A stretch of DNA of 42,900 nt from Anaerolineae bacterium (GCA_016789005.1 JAEURA010000108.1:1-42900); one strand, 5' to 3'. Shown: positions 1 to 7,785, counted from the stretch's first letter. Numbers and translations are program-made. Notes: generated from the letters alone by a model not told the origin.

Positions 1-504
1 GGCGCGCCGGAACTGCGCGTGCTGGAGACGATCCCGCCCGAACTGGCATCGGCGCGGCTGCGCTTCCTCACCAGCAACAACCGCAGCAGCGTCACTACCA
101 GGGTGAACAACACCTTCACCCTCCTCGTCCGCGCCGGCAACTCGCAAGCCATCCAGGGGATCAGCCAGATCGACGGCGGCGAAATCCACCTGACCTACGA
201 CCCCACCAAGCTGACCATTGACGCCCTCAGCGACATCACCGCCGGCGCGTCTCTGGGCACGGTGCTGCAAAGCCAGCGTAACAATACGACCGGGACGCTG
301 GACTTCGCGGCGGGGACGCTGACCCTGCCGGTGCAGGGGGAATTCACGCTGGTGACGATCCGCTTCCGGGCGCTCGCCTCGACGGGCAGCGGCGTGACGC
401 TGATCCAGGCGTCCGCTGACCCGTATCGTCCGACCCTGCTGACGCTCGACGGCGCGGCGATCACGCTAACCCCGACGCCCATGAGCGTCAAGATCAACCC
501 ATAG
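1..504 (+). CDS. Cohesin-like domain protein, C-terminal part (5' truncated by window)
   Basis: The frame is open from base 1, so this is probably the end of a longer gene; the first start codon inside is a GTG at 19. The visible 160 or so residues look like one beta-sandwich module of cohesin type: a segment rich in VNNTFTLLVRAG and GEIHLTYDPTKLTI, then GTLTLPVQGEFTLVTIRF, then a closing strand LTLDGAAITLTP. Such modules occur in secreted or surface proteins, where they bind dockerins or act as spacers. The signal peptide, if any, would lie upstream of the window. It converges on maf with a hairpin between them. The cohesin call rests on strand pattern and hydrophobic spacing only; another Ig-like or bacterial surface module is possible. 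Confidence 0.55.
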   Translation, partial: GAPELRVLETIPPELASARLRFLTSNNRSSVTTRVNNTFTLLVRAGNSQAIQGISQIDGGEIHLTYDPTKLTIDALSDITAGASLGTVLQSQRNNTTGTLDFAAGTLTLPVQGEFTLVTIRFRALASTGSGVTLIQASADPYRPTLLTLDGAAITLTPTPMSVKINP

Positions 505-510
505 AAGGAC

Positions 511-549
511 GGTCTCGCAGCGTTTCACCCGCCGAACCACTGCGAGACC
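511..549. terminator. Hairpin between convergent genes
   Basis: A perfect 10-bp inverted repeat, GGTCTCGCAG / CTGCGAGACC, with a 19-nt loop fills the 50-bp gap between the cohesin-like gene and maf, which converge here. There is no T-tract on either side, so it is a candidate bidirectional termination or mRNA-end hairpin rather than a classical intrinsic terminator. Confidence 0.5.
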
Positions 550-554
550 TGGCT

Positions 555-1166
555 TCAGCCCGCCGTGACGCCCATCTCTGCCAGCATCGCCCGCAGAGTC
601 TCCACCGGCAGCCCGACCACGTTGGTGTAGCTGCCGTCGATCTGCGCCACCGGGGCGAACCGCTCGTGCTGGATGGCATAGCCGCCGGCTTTGTCGAACG
701 GGTCGCCGGTGGCGATGTAGGCGGCGATCTCCTCGTCGCTGTAGCCGCGCATGAACACCCGCGTGCGCGTCAGCTGGGTGCGCCGCCGGCTTTCCCCACC
801 ATCGATTTTCAGCAGGGTGATCGCCGTGCAGACGACGTGCATCTCCCCGCGCAGACGCTCCAGCATGGCGCGGGCGTCTTCGGCATCGACCGGCTTGCCG
901 AGGATGTCGCCATCCAGCATCACGCCGATAGTGTCGGCGGCGACGACCACGATGGTATCCGCCGCCAGCACCAGGCGGTCGCCTTCCAGGCGCGCGGCGA
1001 CGGCGTCGGCTTTCTCCTGGCTCAGACGGGCGACGTATTTATAGGGGTTTTCGCCGGGGCGCTGCGTCTCGTCGATGTCCGGTTTGACGACGGTGAAGGT
1101 TACGCCGAGCGAACCGAGGATCTCGCGGCGGCGCGGCGACCCGGAGGCGAGGATGACGTTGGTCAT
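555..1166 (-). CDS. maf: Maf-family nucleoside triphosphate pyrophosphatase
   Basis: Cytosolic house-cleaning enzyme of the Maf/HAM1 superfamily, which hydrolyses non-canonical or modified nucleoside triphosphates to monophosphates. The N-terminus has the signature ASGSPRRREIL (about residues 6-16), followed by PDIDE, the AADT motif and ILGKP. I chose the ATG at 1166 because it puts the signature at the usual distance from the N-terminus; a TTG six codons upstream is also in frame. One oddity is a short in-frame duplication around the catalytic AADT motif: AADTIVVV is followed directly by AADTIGVM, making the protein about seven residues longer there than typical Maf sequences. The C-terminus (AGGYAIQ, GSYTNVVGLPVE) is standard for the YhdE subgroup that acts on dTTP/UTP, but substrate cannot be fixed from sequence alone. 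Confidence 0.93.
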   Translation of the reverse strand: MTNVILASGSPRRREILGSLGVTFTVVKPDIDETQRPGENPYKYVARLSQEKADAVAARLEGDRLVLAADTIVVVAADTIGVMLDGDILGKPVDAEDARAMLERLRGEMHVVCTAITLLKIDGGESRRRTQLTRTRVFMRGYSDEEIAAYIATGDPFDKAGGYAIQHERFAPVAQIDGSYTNVVGLPVETLRAMLAEMGVTAG

Positions 1167-1262
1167 GGAGTATCTTTCTCTCAACAGACGACGCAGCCAT
1201 CGTCCGACGAAGCAGCCGTCGTCCGTTTCACCGGCGGGTCGGTGTGCCGAATAGAGGATGGC

Positions 1263-1305
1263 GTTTTCCCCTTCTCCCGGCGGAGAAGGGGATCAGGGGA
1301 TGAGG
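1263..1305. repeat. R2-type hairpin repeat
   Basis: A perfect 10-bp stem, CCCCTTCTCC / GGAGAAGGGG (1268-1291), is followed by a purine-rich tail GATCAGGGGATGAGG. This is the minimal form of the CCCCTCTCC...GGAGAGGGG repeat family found in many gaps of the window. Here it lies between maf and the SlyD-like gene. Confidence 0.6.
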
Positions 1306-1317
1306 TGCGAACGGCGC

Positions 1318-1848
1318 TTACGCGCGGTCCAGGCTGTCTTCGTCCTCGTCTTCGTAGCCGTCCCATTCCTCATCTTCGTCCCAGTCGGAATGGGCGTGCC
1401 CGTGTTCCAGCTCTTCTTCGGTGGCGTCGCGGACCCCCTTGACGACCACGTCGTAGGTCAGGGTCTTGCCGGCGAGCGGCGGATTGAAATCCAGGACGAC
1501 CACGTCCTTGCGGATCTCCTGCACTTCGGCGGTGTACGAATAGCCGTCTTCGTCCTCGACCTCGACGATCATGCCAACTTCGAGTTCGGCGACGTTCGGG
1601 ATATCGCTCTTGTCGATCTCTTCGATGTCCTCTTCGTCGTAATCGCCATAAGCGTCTTCCGGCGGGAGGGTGATGCTGAACGAATCGCCGATCTTCTTGC
1701 CGGTCAGCGCGGTTTCCAGACCGGGCAGGATTTCGCCGACGCCGTGCAGGTACTCCATCGGATCGTCGGCATCCGTCCGAGCGATTTCTTCACCATCGAC
1801 CGTCAGCACATATTCGATGCTGACGACCTTACCATCTGCAATCTGCAT
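1318..1848 (-). CDS. SlyD-type FKBP peptidyl-prolyl cis-trans isomerase
   Basis: Cytosolic folding helper of the SlyD class. The start reads MQIADGKVVSIEYVLTVDG, the N-terminal FKBP half; an inserted-in-flap (IF) chaperone domain occupies about residues 70-125; DVVVLDFNPPLAGKTLTYDVVV closes the FKBP half. The key strand LPGLETALTGKKIGD is present. The tail is acidic (DEDEEWDGYEDEDEDS) with a single HGHAH, so the Ni-binding His/Cys-rich tail of E. coli SlyD is largely replaced by acidic residues. The start at 1848 is preferred because the family begins with this motif; an ATG six codons upstream (1866) is also in frame but abuts a hairpin plus T-tract. It lies downstream of pcrA on the same strand, probably as its own transcription unit. 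Confidence 0.9.
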   Translation of the reverse strand: MQIADGKVVSIEYVLTVDGEEIARTDADDPMEYLHGVGEILPGLETALTGKKIGDSFSITLPPEDAYGDYDEEDIEEIDKSDIPNVAELEVGMIVEVEDEDGYSYTAEVQEIRKDVVVLDFNPPLAGKTLTYDVVVKGVRDATEEELEHGHAHSDWDEDEEWDGYEDEDEDSLDRA

Positions 1849-1866
1849 GGGTTTGTTGCACTCCAT

Positions 1867-1892
1867 AAAAAAGACCCGCCGAATTCGGGGTC
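1867..1892 (-). terminator. Intrinsic terminator or leader attenuator between pcrA and slyD-like gene
   Basis: On the minus strand GACCCCGAATTCGGCGGGTC forms a GC-rich hairpin (GACC/GGTC plus the palindrome CCGAATTCGG) followed directly by six Ts, a textbook intrinsic terminator. It lies about 60 nt after the pcrA stop, so it could end that transcript. A TATACT box (1910-1905) just upstream would place the hairpin in the 5' leader of the slyD-like gene, so an attenuator is an alternative. Confidence 0.7.
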
Positions 1893-1952
1893 GTATGCGC
1901 CCATAGTATACGAGAGTTGGGGTATTTTGTAGCCCGATTTTCGAGGGGGGAC

Positions 1953-4208
1953 TCAACGCCCCAGCAGGACCAGGTTGGCGAAACTGGCGCTCAGCACCCG
2001 CCGCCCCGCCTGCGCGAACTGCACGTCGACCTCTTCATCGTCGCCGACACGTGTGCTGTTGAGCACCACCCCTTCGCCGAACTTGGCATGGAAGACCCGC
2101 ACCCCCGGCGGATATTTCAGCGTCGGAGTCGGGCGGGGCGGCGGGGCTTTCGAGCGGTCGCGCGGGGAAGCCTGCATATCGCGCAGCTTCTGCTCGAAGG
2201 AGATGACGTTGTTCGGTTCGCGCTCCCAGCGGGTCGCCTGTTCCAGCGCCGTCTGATCGCGCATCTTCTTGACGCGGAACCAGTTGCCCTCGGTCAGCGC
2301 CGCCGGGATGTCGCCCAGGAAGCGCGACGGCTCGGCGAGCATGCTGTCGCCGTACAGGCTGCGGCGGAAGGCGTAGGTCAGGTAAAGACGCTCGCGCGCC
2401 CGTGTGACGCCGACGTAGAGCAGGCGGCGCTCTTCTGCCATCGCCTCCGGCTCGGTGATGCTGCGCGAATGCGGCAGCAGCCCGTCTTCCACGCCGGTGA
2501 TCAGCACGACGGGGTATTCCAGCCCTTTCGCCGCGTGCAGCGTCAGCAGGGTGACGCCGTTCTTGGTCGCATCCAGCGAGTCGATCTCGGCGACCAGCGC
2601 CGTCTCTTCCAGGAAATCGCGCAGGGAGAGGTGACTCTTCTCCTTCATCACGGCACGCAGCTGCGCCAGGTTCTGCATGCGCTCTTCGTTCTCTTCCGGC
2701 GTATCGCTGATTTCGCGCAGATAAGCGGCATAGCCGATCTGCCCGGTGATGTCGTCGAACAGCGCCTCCAGGGTGCTGCCTTCGACTTCGACGAACGCCT
2801 GCCAGGCTTCGATCTGCCGGGCGAACTCGGCGAACGCCTTCGCCGCCCGCCCGCTGAAGGGCACGGCAGCGCCGCCGGCGATCTCGCTCAGCGCCCGCGC
2901 CACGCTCCAGCCCTGGTCCGCCGCCCACATCTTGAAGGCTGCCAGGGTCTTGTCGCCGATGCCGCGCCCCGGCACGTTGACGATGCGGTCGAAGCTGACG
3001 GACTCGTTGGGGTTGTTGATCACCCGCAGATAGGCGACCAGATCGCGCACTTCGCGCCGTTTGTAAAAGCCGACGCCGCCCACCAGCTTGTAGGGGAGGT
3101 TGTACTGCACGCAGGCGTCTTCAAACGGGCGAGATTGGGCATTGGTGCGGTACATGATGGCGAAATCGCGGAACGAGTAGCCGTCGCTGCGCATCAGCGA
3201 GCGGATCGTCTCGGCGGCGAACTGCGCCTCGTCCGCCTCGGTGTAGACCTCCTGTACGATCACCTTGGGACCTTCGCCCCGGTCGGTGAACAGGTGCTTG
3301 GGGGTGCGCTTGGTGTTCTTGTCGATGACCGCCCGCGCCACGTCCAGCACGTTCTGGGTGCTGCGGTAGTTCTGCTCCAGCAGGACAACTTCCGCGCCGG
3401 GGTAGTCGCGCCGGAACGCCATGACGTTGCGGTAGTCTGCCCCACGAAAGGCATAGATGCCCTGGTCTTCATCGCCGACGACGAAGATATTCAGCTGCGG
3501 CGCGCCGAACAGCCGCACCAGCTCGTACTGGGCGGTATTGGTGTCCTGGAACTCGTCCACCAGCACATAGGCGAAGCGCCGCTGGTATTTTTCCCGTACG
3601 ACCTCGTCGTCGCGCAGCAGCAGGACGGTCTGCATCAGCAGATCGTCGAAATCCATCGCCCCGCTGTTGACGAGCGCCTGCTGGTAGAGCGGGTAAACGC
3701 GGGCGACGATCTCGCCGAAATAGTCGTTACGCGGCATGTCGTTCGGCAGGATCAGCTCGTTCTTCGCCTGGCTGATGGCGTTCAGCACCGCGCCTGGCTT
3801 GAAGCGCTTCATGTCGATGTTGAGCTGGCTCATCACCCCTTTGACGACCGACGCCTGCTCGTCGGTGTCGTAGATGGCATAATCGCGCCCGAACGGGGTG
3901 CGGTCGGCTTCGACGCGCAGCAGCTTGGCGCAGATGGCGTGAAACGTGCCGATGGTCAAGCCGTCCAGCCGCCCGCCGAGCAGCCCTTCCACCCGTTCGC
4001 GCATCTCGCCCGCCGCCTTATTGGTGAAGGTCACGGCGAGCAGGTTGTAAGGCGGGATGCCGCGCTCGCGGATCAGGTAGGCGATTCGGTAAGTGAGCAC
4101 GCGCGTCTTGCCGCTGCCCGGTCCCGCCAGCACCAGCACGGGACCATCCCCCGCCGTCACCGCCTGCCGCTGCTGGGGATTGAGGATATCGAGGAGATCG
4201 CCTGCCAT
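1953..4208 (-). CDS. pcrA: ATP-dependent 3'-5' DNA helicase, UvrD/PcrA/Rep family
   Basis: Superfamily 1A helicase of about 751 residues, acting in nucleotide excision and mismatch repair and in removing protein roadblocks. Visible motifs in order: Q motif LNPQQRQAV (9-17), Walker A GPGSGKT (29-35), Ia FTNKAAGEM, motif II VDEFQDTN, motif III VGDEDQGIYAFRGAD, motif IV LEQNYRST, motif V TLHAAKGLEYPVV and motif VI LLYVGVTRARERLYL. The C-terminus ends with the Tudor-like segment VFHAKFGEGVVLNS...VQFAQAGRRVL, which in PcrA contacts RNA polymerase; this favours PcrA/UvrD over Rep. I chose ATG 4208 because an AGGAAG box lies just upstream and the protein begins at the Q-motif distance; an upstream in-frame extension of 35 residues has no family counterpart. 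The stop codon is about 60 nt before a terminator-like hairpin. Confidence 0.96.
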   Translation of the reverse strand: MAGDLLDILNPQQRQAVTAGDGPVLVLAGPGSGKTRVLTYRIAYLIRERGIPPYNLLAVTFTNKAAGEMRERVEGLLGGRLDGLTIGTFHAICAKLLRVEADRTPFGRDYAIYDTDEQASVVKGVMSQLNIDMKRFKPGAVLNAISQAKNELILPNDMPRNDYFGEIVARVYPLYQQALVNSGAMDFDDLLMQTVLLLRDDEVVREKYQRRFAYVLVDEFQDTNTAQYELVRLFGAPQLNIFVVGDEDQGIYAFRGADYRNVMAFRRDYPGAEVVLLEQNYRSTQNVLDVARAVIDKNTKRTPKHLFTDRGEGPKVIVQEVYTEADEAQFAAETIRSLMRSDGYSFRDFAIMYRTNAQSRPFEDACVQYNLPYKLVGGVGFYKRREVRDLVAYLRVINNPNESVSFDRIVNVPGRGIGDKTLAAFKMWAADQGWSVARALSEIAGGAAVPFSGRAAKAFAEFARQIEAWQAFVEVEGSTLEALFDDITGQIGYAAYLREISDTPEENEERMQNLAQLRAVMKEKSHLSLRDFLEETALVAEIDSLDATKNGVTLLTLHAAKGLEYPVVLITGVEDGLLPHSRSITEPEAMAEERRLLYVGVTRARERLYLTYAFRRSLYGDSMLAEPSRFLGDIPAALTEGNWFRVKKMRDQTALEQATRWEREPNNVISFEQKLRDMQASPRDRSKAPPPRPTPTLKYPPGVRVFHAKFGEGVVLNSTRVGDDEEVDVQFAQAGRRVLSASFANLVLLGR

Positions 4209-4284
4209 GCCGCTTCCTGTGAGGACTCGCCGAACGGAACTTCGGCTATTGTAGCAGATTTGTTCTTCCGCGCTGTCCCGGCGT

Positions 4285-4292
4285 GCTATACT
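4285..4292 (+). promoter_or_regulatory. Extended -10 promoter of first Uma2 gene
   Basis: The sequence TGCTATACT contains an extended -10 element (TGn plus TATACT at 4287-4292), 35 bp before the ATG of the Uma2 gene. No good -35 box lies at 17 bp, as expected for an extended -10 promoter. A matching TGATATACT precedes the second Uma2 gene. Confidence 0.5.
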
Positions 4293-4327
4293 GGGAAAAG
4301 GTGTGTTGGACACAAAAGGGCTGCATC

Positions 4328-4927
4328 ATGGCGCTGCCAAAGCCGCAGATCACTCCGCAAGAATACCTCGCCTTCGAACGCGAGGCAGAGATCAAGCACG
4401 AATTCCTGGATGGCGAAATCTACGCCATGACCGGGGCGAGTCTCGCTCATATCGTGATTAATGGAAACATCTGGGCGTCCATTCTCAGTCAGGTGCGTGG
4501 TCGGGGCTGCCGAAGCTATGGCAGTGATCTGCGCGTGCGCGTCGGCTACCACGCCTTCTTCTATCCCGACCTGACCATCGTCTGCGGCGCGCCGCTGTTC
4601 GACGCCGGAGCCGGCGCGGCGACGCTGCTCAACCCCACCTGCATCCTCGAAATCCTCTCGCCATCTACCGAACAGTATGACCGGGGGGCGAAGTTCCTGC
4701 GCTACCAGCAGATCGACTCGCTGGCGCAGCTGGTGTTCATCAACCAGGGAATGCCGCTGATCGAGTGCTACACCCGGCAGGGTTCCGGTGCATGGCTGTA
4801 CACCACCGCCGCCGGTCTGGAGGCAACCCTGCCGCTGGAGTCTATCGGGTGCGCGCTGCGCCTCAGCGAGGTCTACGAAGAGGTGGCGCTGGGTCCCCTG
4901 CCCGGCGAAGAAGAAGAAACCGAGTAG
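4328..4927 (+). CDS. Uma2 family restriction endonuclease-like protein (DUF820), copy 1
   Basis: Uma2/DUF820 proteins carry a PD-(D/E)XK nuclease fold and are greatly expanded in cyanobacteria and Chloroflexota; their biological role is not established. Features here: N-terminal ITPQEYLAFEREAEIKHEFLDGEIYAM, the typical YL..E.....K.E..dGei.am family opening; then FFYPDLTIVC, which holds the PD of the nuclease motif; PTCILEILSPSTEQYDRGAKFLRYQQI, with the E-x-L-SPST and D..K..Y motifs; and the closing LECYTRQ-like strand. At 199 residues it has normal family length. The ATG at 4328 corresponds exactly to the start of the next Uma2 gene. About 90 bp at the 5' end are nearly identical in nucleotides to copy 2, while the rest has diverged, suggesting duplication with local gene conversion. 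Confidence 0.9.
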   Translation: MALPKPQITPQEYLAFEREAEIKHEFLDGEIYAMTGASLAHIVINGNIWASILSQVRGRGCRSYGSDLRVRVGYHAFFYPDLTIVCGAPLFDAGAGAATLLNPTCILEILSPSTEQYDRGAKFLRYQQIDSLAQLVFINQGMPLIECYTRQGSGAWLYTTAAGLEATLPLESIGCALRLSEVYEEVALGPLPGEEEETE

Positions 4928-5237
4928 ACACAGCGGATTCGCTGACCAGCGCGCCGCCGCTGTCCGCCAGTTTCACGCTGAGGGGGACGGCATAGGCAGC
5001 AGTCCGAAGGCTAAAGAGAGAGTCGCGAATCGTGCGACCGAACAGACTCGAGAGGTCGTCATTGCTGGGGCTGGAAAACGTATGTGATCCATGTCTGCGC
5101 TCCGCTTGATTCTGTTCTGAGGACAAAAGCAAAGCAGCTGTCTGCGTTTCCCCGATAGCCGTAGTTCAGGTCGTTGTGGGTCGCGATGTGCCGGCATGAT
5201 ATACTTGTTCAACAGGGATGGCACGTGAGGCTGCATC
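4928..5237. other. Intergenic spacer between the two Uma2 genes
   Basis: This 310-bp gap holds no convincing gene. A minus-strand open frame (5132 down to 4863) reads NDDLSSLFGRTIRDSLFSLRT and LSVKLADSGGALVSESAVS, which looks faintly protein-like and could be a worn gene fragment, but it runs into the antisense of copy 1 and has no clear start. The right end contains the extended -10 promoter of copy 2. Confidence 0.4.
5198..5205 (+). promoter_or_regulatory. Extended -10 promoter of second Uma2 gene
   Basis: TGATATACT gives a TGn plus TATACT (5200-5205) extended -10 element, 32 bp upstream of the start codon. Position and sequence parallel the promoter of copy 1, showing that the duplication included the promoter or that the same signal was kept. 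Confidence 0.5.
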
Positions 5238-5828
5238 ATGGCGCTGCCAAAGCCGCCGATCACTCCGCAAGAATACCTCGCCTTCGAACGCGAGGCAGAG
5301 ATCAAGCACGAATTCCTGAACGGCGAGATCGTCGCCATGTCGGGCGCGAGTCTCGCCCACAACCGGATCGTCCTGGATGCCGCCGGCAGCCTGAACACCC
5401 AGCTGCGCGAGCGCGGCTGCGAGGTCTTCGTCAGCGATACGCGCGTCAAGCTCGACGCACGGAACTATGTCTATCCTGACATTGCGGTCGTCTGTGGGCA
5501 GCTGATGTCTATCGTGGAATCCGGATTGGAGACGCTGCTCGCTCCCACGCTGCTGGTGGAAGTCCTCTCTCCTTCGACCGAAATCTATGACCGAGGCGCG
5601 AAGTTCAAGCGCTATCAGGCGCTCGCCTCGCTGCGCCAGTACGTACTGATCGCCCAGGATGCGCCGCGCATCGAAGTCTACACGCGCCAGGCAGACGGCG
5701 CATGGCTGTACACCGTCGCCGCCGGCAGGGAGGCGACGACTGCGCTCTCGTCGGTCGGCGGTGCGCTGGCGCTCTCCGAGGTCTACCGCCGGGTGACATT
5801 CGACGCGGCGGCAGAAGAAGATTCCTGA
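5238..5828 (+). CDS. Uma2 family restriction endonuclease-like protein (DUF820), copy 2
   Basis: Paralogue of the preceding gene, 196 residues. It has the same opening (MALPKPPITPQEYLAFEREA), then NYVYPDIAVVC (PD motif), LLVEVLSPSTEIYDRGAKFKRYQAL (E-x-L-SPST and D..K..Y) and RIEVYTRQADGAWLY. Its nuclease core therefore looks intact. The start is fixed by identity with copy 1 through the context CTGCATCATGGCG. The last codons (GAAGAAGATTCCTGA) lie in a 17-bp sequence repeated directly on the other side of the adjacent R1 element, so the C-terminal EEDS and the stop codon may have been shaped by the repeat insertion. Function inside the cell is unknown; many such genes are thought to be mobile or selfish. 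Confidence 0.9.
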   Translation: MALPKPPITPQEYLAFEREAEIKHEFLNGEIVAMSGASLAHNRIVLDAAGSLNTQLRERGCEVFVSDTRVKLDARNYVYPDIAVVCGQLMSIVESGLETLLAPTLLVEVLSPSTEIYDRGAKFKRYQALASLRQYVLIAQDAPRIEVYTRQADGAWLYTVAAGREATTALSSVGGALALSEVYRRVTFDAAAEEDS

Positions 5829-5954
5829 ACTCTAAGCCTTGTCTCGTATCTTCTCAACGGACGAGCCGCCGGCTCGCCCCTACGGGTTGGCGGTCGTAGG
5901 GGAGACCCGGCGGGTCTCCCGTTCGTGGATTTCTTTCAAGATTCCTGAACTCTA
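5818..5954 (+). repeat. R1 palindromic element flanked by 17-bp direct repeats
   Basis: Core element 5832-5946: CTAAGCC leader, GCCGCCGGC-centred palindrome, CCCCTAC...GTAGGGG arms, the palindrome GAGACCCGGCGGGTCTC, and a TTCTTTCAAGATTCC tail. The 17-bp sequence AAGATTCCTGAACTCTA occurs at 5818-5834 and again at 5938-5954, exactly 120 bp apart, like an enlarged target-site duplication. The element carries an open frame (TTG SRIFSTDEPPARPYG...) that is also open in the copies at 25.3 and 27.6 kb. Confidence 0.75.
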
Positions 5955-5989
5955 GGGTCGCGCATCTAAAGGGAAGTCCTGAATCTTCA

Positions 5990-6020
5990 AAGCGGTGGCG
6001 CCGCCGGCTCGTTCCTACGG
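5990..6020. repeat. Degenerate R1 repeat fragment
   Basis: GGTGGCGCCGCCGGCTCGTTCCTACGG matches the central part of the R1 element (GAGCCGGCGGCTCGCCCCTAC) with several changes and lacks the second palindrome. Preceded by ATCTTCAAAGCGG, a worn version of the ATCTTCTCAACGG arm. The rest of the gap to der holds no recognisable gene. Confidence 0.5.
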
Positions 6021-6177
6021 AAGGTCGGGTGCAGCGGCGTCGCGCCGGGAAATCGTTCGGTGAAAACAACCCAGATGTGGCTTGAGCCAGGGATCGCAGA
6101 TGACAAGGACTGGCGGACAAGAAATATCGCCCGATCCTGGCGTGTTCTCTCCGTCCTCAATCCTTTTCCCTCCTGCT

Positions 6178-7569
6178 TCAGTCCTCGTCTTTGTCGCGCG
6201 GGCGGAAGCTCATGCGGATCGGTGTGCCGGTGAACGGGTATTCGGCGCGCAGCTGATTTTCCAGGTAGCGCCGGTAGGTGAAATGCACCATCGCCGGGTC
6301 GTTGACGTGGAACAGGAAGAGCGGCGGCGCGACCCGCACCTGTGACCCGTAGTAAATCTTGAGCTGCACCGTCCCGCGCGCGGGCGGCGGGTGACGCTGC
6401 ATGGCGGCGCGCAGCAGACGGTTGACCTCCGCCGTCGGCACGCGGGTGTAGCGTCCTTCGTAGACCTGGTGCGCCGTCTCTAGCACCTGGTGGATGCGCT
6501 GCCCGGTCAGCGCGCTGATGAAGATCATCGGTGGGTCGGGCAGAAAGTCGAAACGCTCGCGCAGCGCCTGCTGAAAGGCGGTGTGCGTGCTGTTGTCCTT
6601 CTCCACCGCGTCCCACTTGTTGACGATCAGCACGATGCTCTTACCCGCTTCCATGACGTAGCCGGCGATGTGCGCGTCCTGGTCGGTGATCCCTTCGATG
6701 GCGTCGATCAGCAGCAGCGCCACGTCGCAGCGGTCGATGGCTTTCATAGCGCGCAGCACGCTGTATTTTTCGACTCCCGGCTCGATCTTGCCGCGCCGGC
6801 GGATTCCGGCGGTGTCGATCAGGGTGATCGGTTCGCTGTGAAAGGTGATCTCGCTGTCGATGGCGTCGCGGGTCGTCCCGGCGACCGGGCTGACGATCAT
6901 CCGCTCCGCGCCAATCAGCCGGTTGGTCAGGCTGCTCTTGCCGACGTTGGGGCGTCCGACGATGGCTATCTTGAGGTGCTGGTCTTCCTCTTCGCCGTCG
7001 CCGGGCATCGTCACCAGTTCGGGCAGGGTCTCGCGCGCGGCGGCGACCACGCCGTCCAGCAGATCGCCCACGCCCAGCCCGTGAATGGCGCTGAGCGGGT
7101 AGACCTCGCCCAGCCCCAGCCCGTAGAATTCGACCGCCGTTTTGAAGCGATCGACGTGGTCGGCTTTGTTGGCGGCGATCAGCACCGGTTTCTGGGTGCG
7201 CCGCAGAATTTCGGCGATCTCTTCATCCGCCGCCGTGATGCCGGTCGTGCCATCGACCACCAGCACGATGATGTCGGAATCCTGCACGGCGATCAGCGCC
7301 TGCGCCTTGATCTGCGGCACGAACTCTACGCTGCCCTCGGCGAGCGGCGCTTCGTCGCGCGTCCCCTTCGGCTGGTAGACCTCGATGCCGCCGGTGTCCA
7401 CCACGTCGAAGAGCATGCCGTGCCAGTCGAAGACGCCGCCGAGCCGGTCGCGCGTTGTGCCGGGGATCGGGTTGGTGACGGCGAGTCGTTCTCCGACCAG
7501 CCGGTTGAACAATGTGCTTTTGCCGACGTTGGGACGCCCGACCAGCGCCACGAGCGGTTTACGCGCCAT
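6178..7569 (-). CDS. der: Ribosome assembly GTPase Der (EngA)
   Basis: Essential double-GTPase needed for maturation of the 50S ribosomal subunit. The 463-residue protein has two G domains and a C-terminal KH-like domain. First domain: G1 GRPNVGKS (11-18), G3 DTGG, G4 NKAD. Second domain: G1 GRPNVGKS, G3 DTAG in LIDTAGIRRRGK, G4 NKWD. The KH-like end includes RHPPPARGTVQLKIYYGSQV and the usual PIRMSFRPRDK close. Length is normal; a modest insertion after DTGG (YQPKGTRDEAPLAEGSVEF) is longer than in E. coli Der but common in distant phyla. The ATG at 7569 opens with MARKPLVALVG, the family's normal start. The gene is followed and preceded by repeat-filled gaps, so it is probably monocistronic. 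Confidence 0.97.
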   Translation of the reverse strand: MARKPLVALVGRPNVGKSTLFNRLVGERLAVTNPIPGTTRDRLGGVFDWHGMLFDVVDTGGIEVYQPKGTRDEAPLAEGSVEFVPQIKAQALIAVQDSDIIVLVVDGTTGITAADEEIAEILRRTQKPVLIAANKADHVDRFKTAVEFYGLGLGEVYPLSAIHGLGVGDLLDGVVAAARETLPELVTMPGDGEEEDQHLKIAIVGRPNVGKSSLTNRLIGAERMIVSPVAGTTRDAIDSEITFHSEPITLIDTAGIRRRGKIEPGVEKYSVLRAMKAIDRCDVALLLIDAIEGITDQDAHIAGYVMEAGKSIVLIVNKWDAVEKDNSTHTAFQQALRERFDFLPDPPMIFISALTGQRIHQVLETAHQVYEGRYTRVPTAEVNRLLRAAMQRHPPPARGTVQLKIYYGSQVRVAPPLFLFHVNDPAMVHFTYRRYLENQLRAEYPFTGTPIRMSFRPRDKDED

Positions 7570-7607
7570 AAATAGTGTGCTCCATAGGGTCTGTGGTGGG
7601 TGGGTTT

Positions 7608-7785
7608 TCCCCTCTCCCGCCGCGCGGAAGAGGGGCTGAGGTGTGGGTTAAGTCCAAATCTCAGCGAATCACGAGTTTCAACATCCTCACCCCCAACCCC
7701 CTCTCCACTGCGTGGAGAGGGGGCGCACAACGGGTCAGGAAAGTCCCCTCTCCATGCAATGGGGAGGGGATTTAGGGATGGGGAC
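7608..7785. repeat. R2 hairpin repeat cluster
   Basis: Three related hairpins sit side by side: CCCCTCTCCCGCC...GGAAGAGGGG (imperfect), CCCCCTCTCCACTGCGTGGAGAGGGGG and CCCCTCTCCATGCAATGGGGAGGGG, flanked by CCTCACCCCCAA and GATTTAGGGATGGGG. Together they fill most of the 340-bp gap between der and the RidA-family gene. No gene is visible. Confidence 0.7.

Noticed and set aside
1917..4430. 837-codon plus-strand open frame opposite pcrA
   Set aside because: It mirrors the helicase gene in the antisense frame that stays open in GC-rich DNA; composition is Arg/His/Gln/Asp-rich with no domain.
4863..5132. Minus-strand open frame between the Uma2 genes
   Set aside because: Part reads protein-like, but it lacks a supported start, overlaps copy 1 and shows no family; kept only as a note on the gap.
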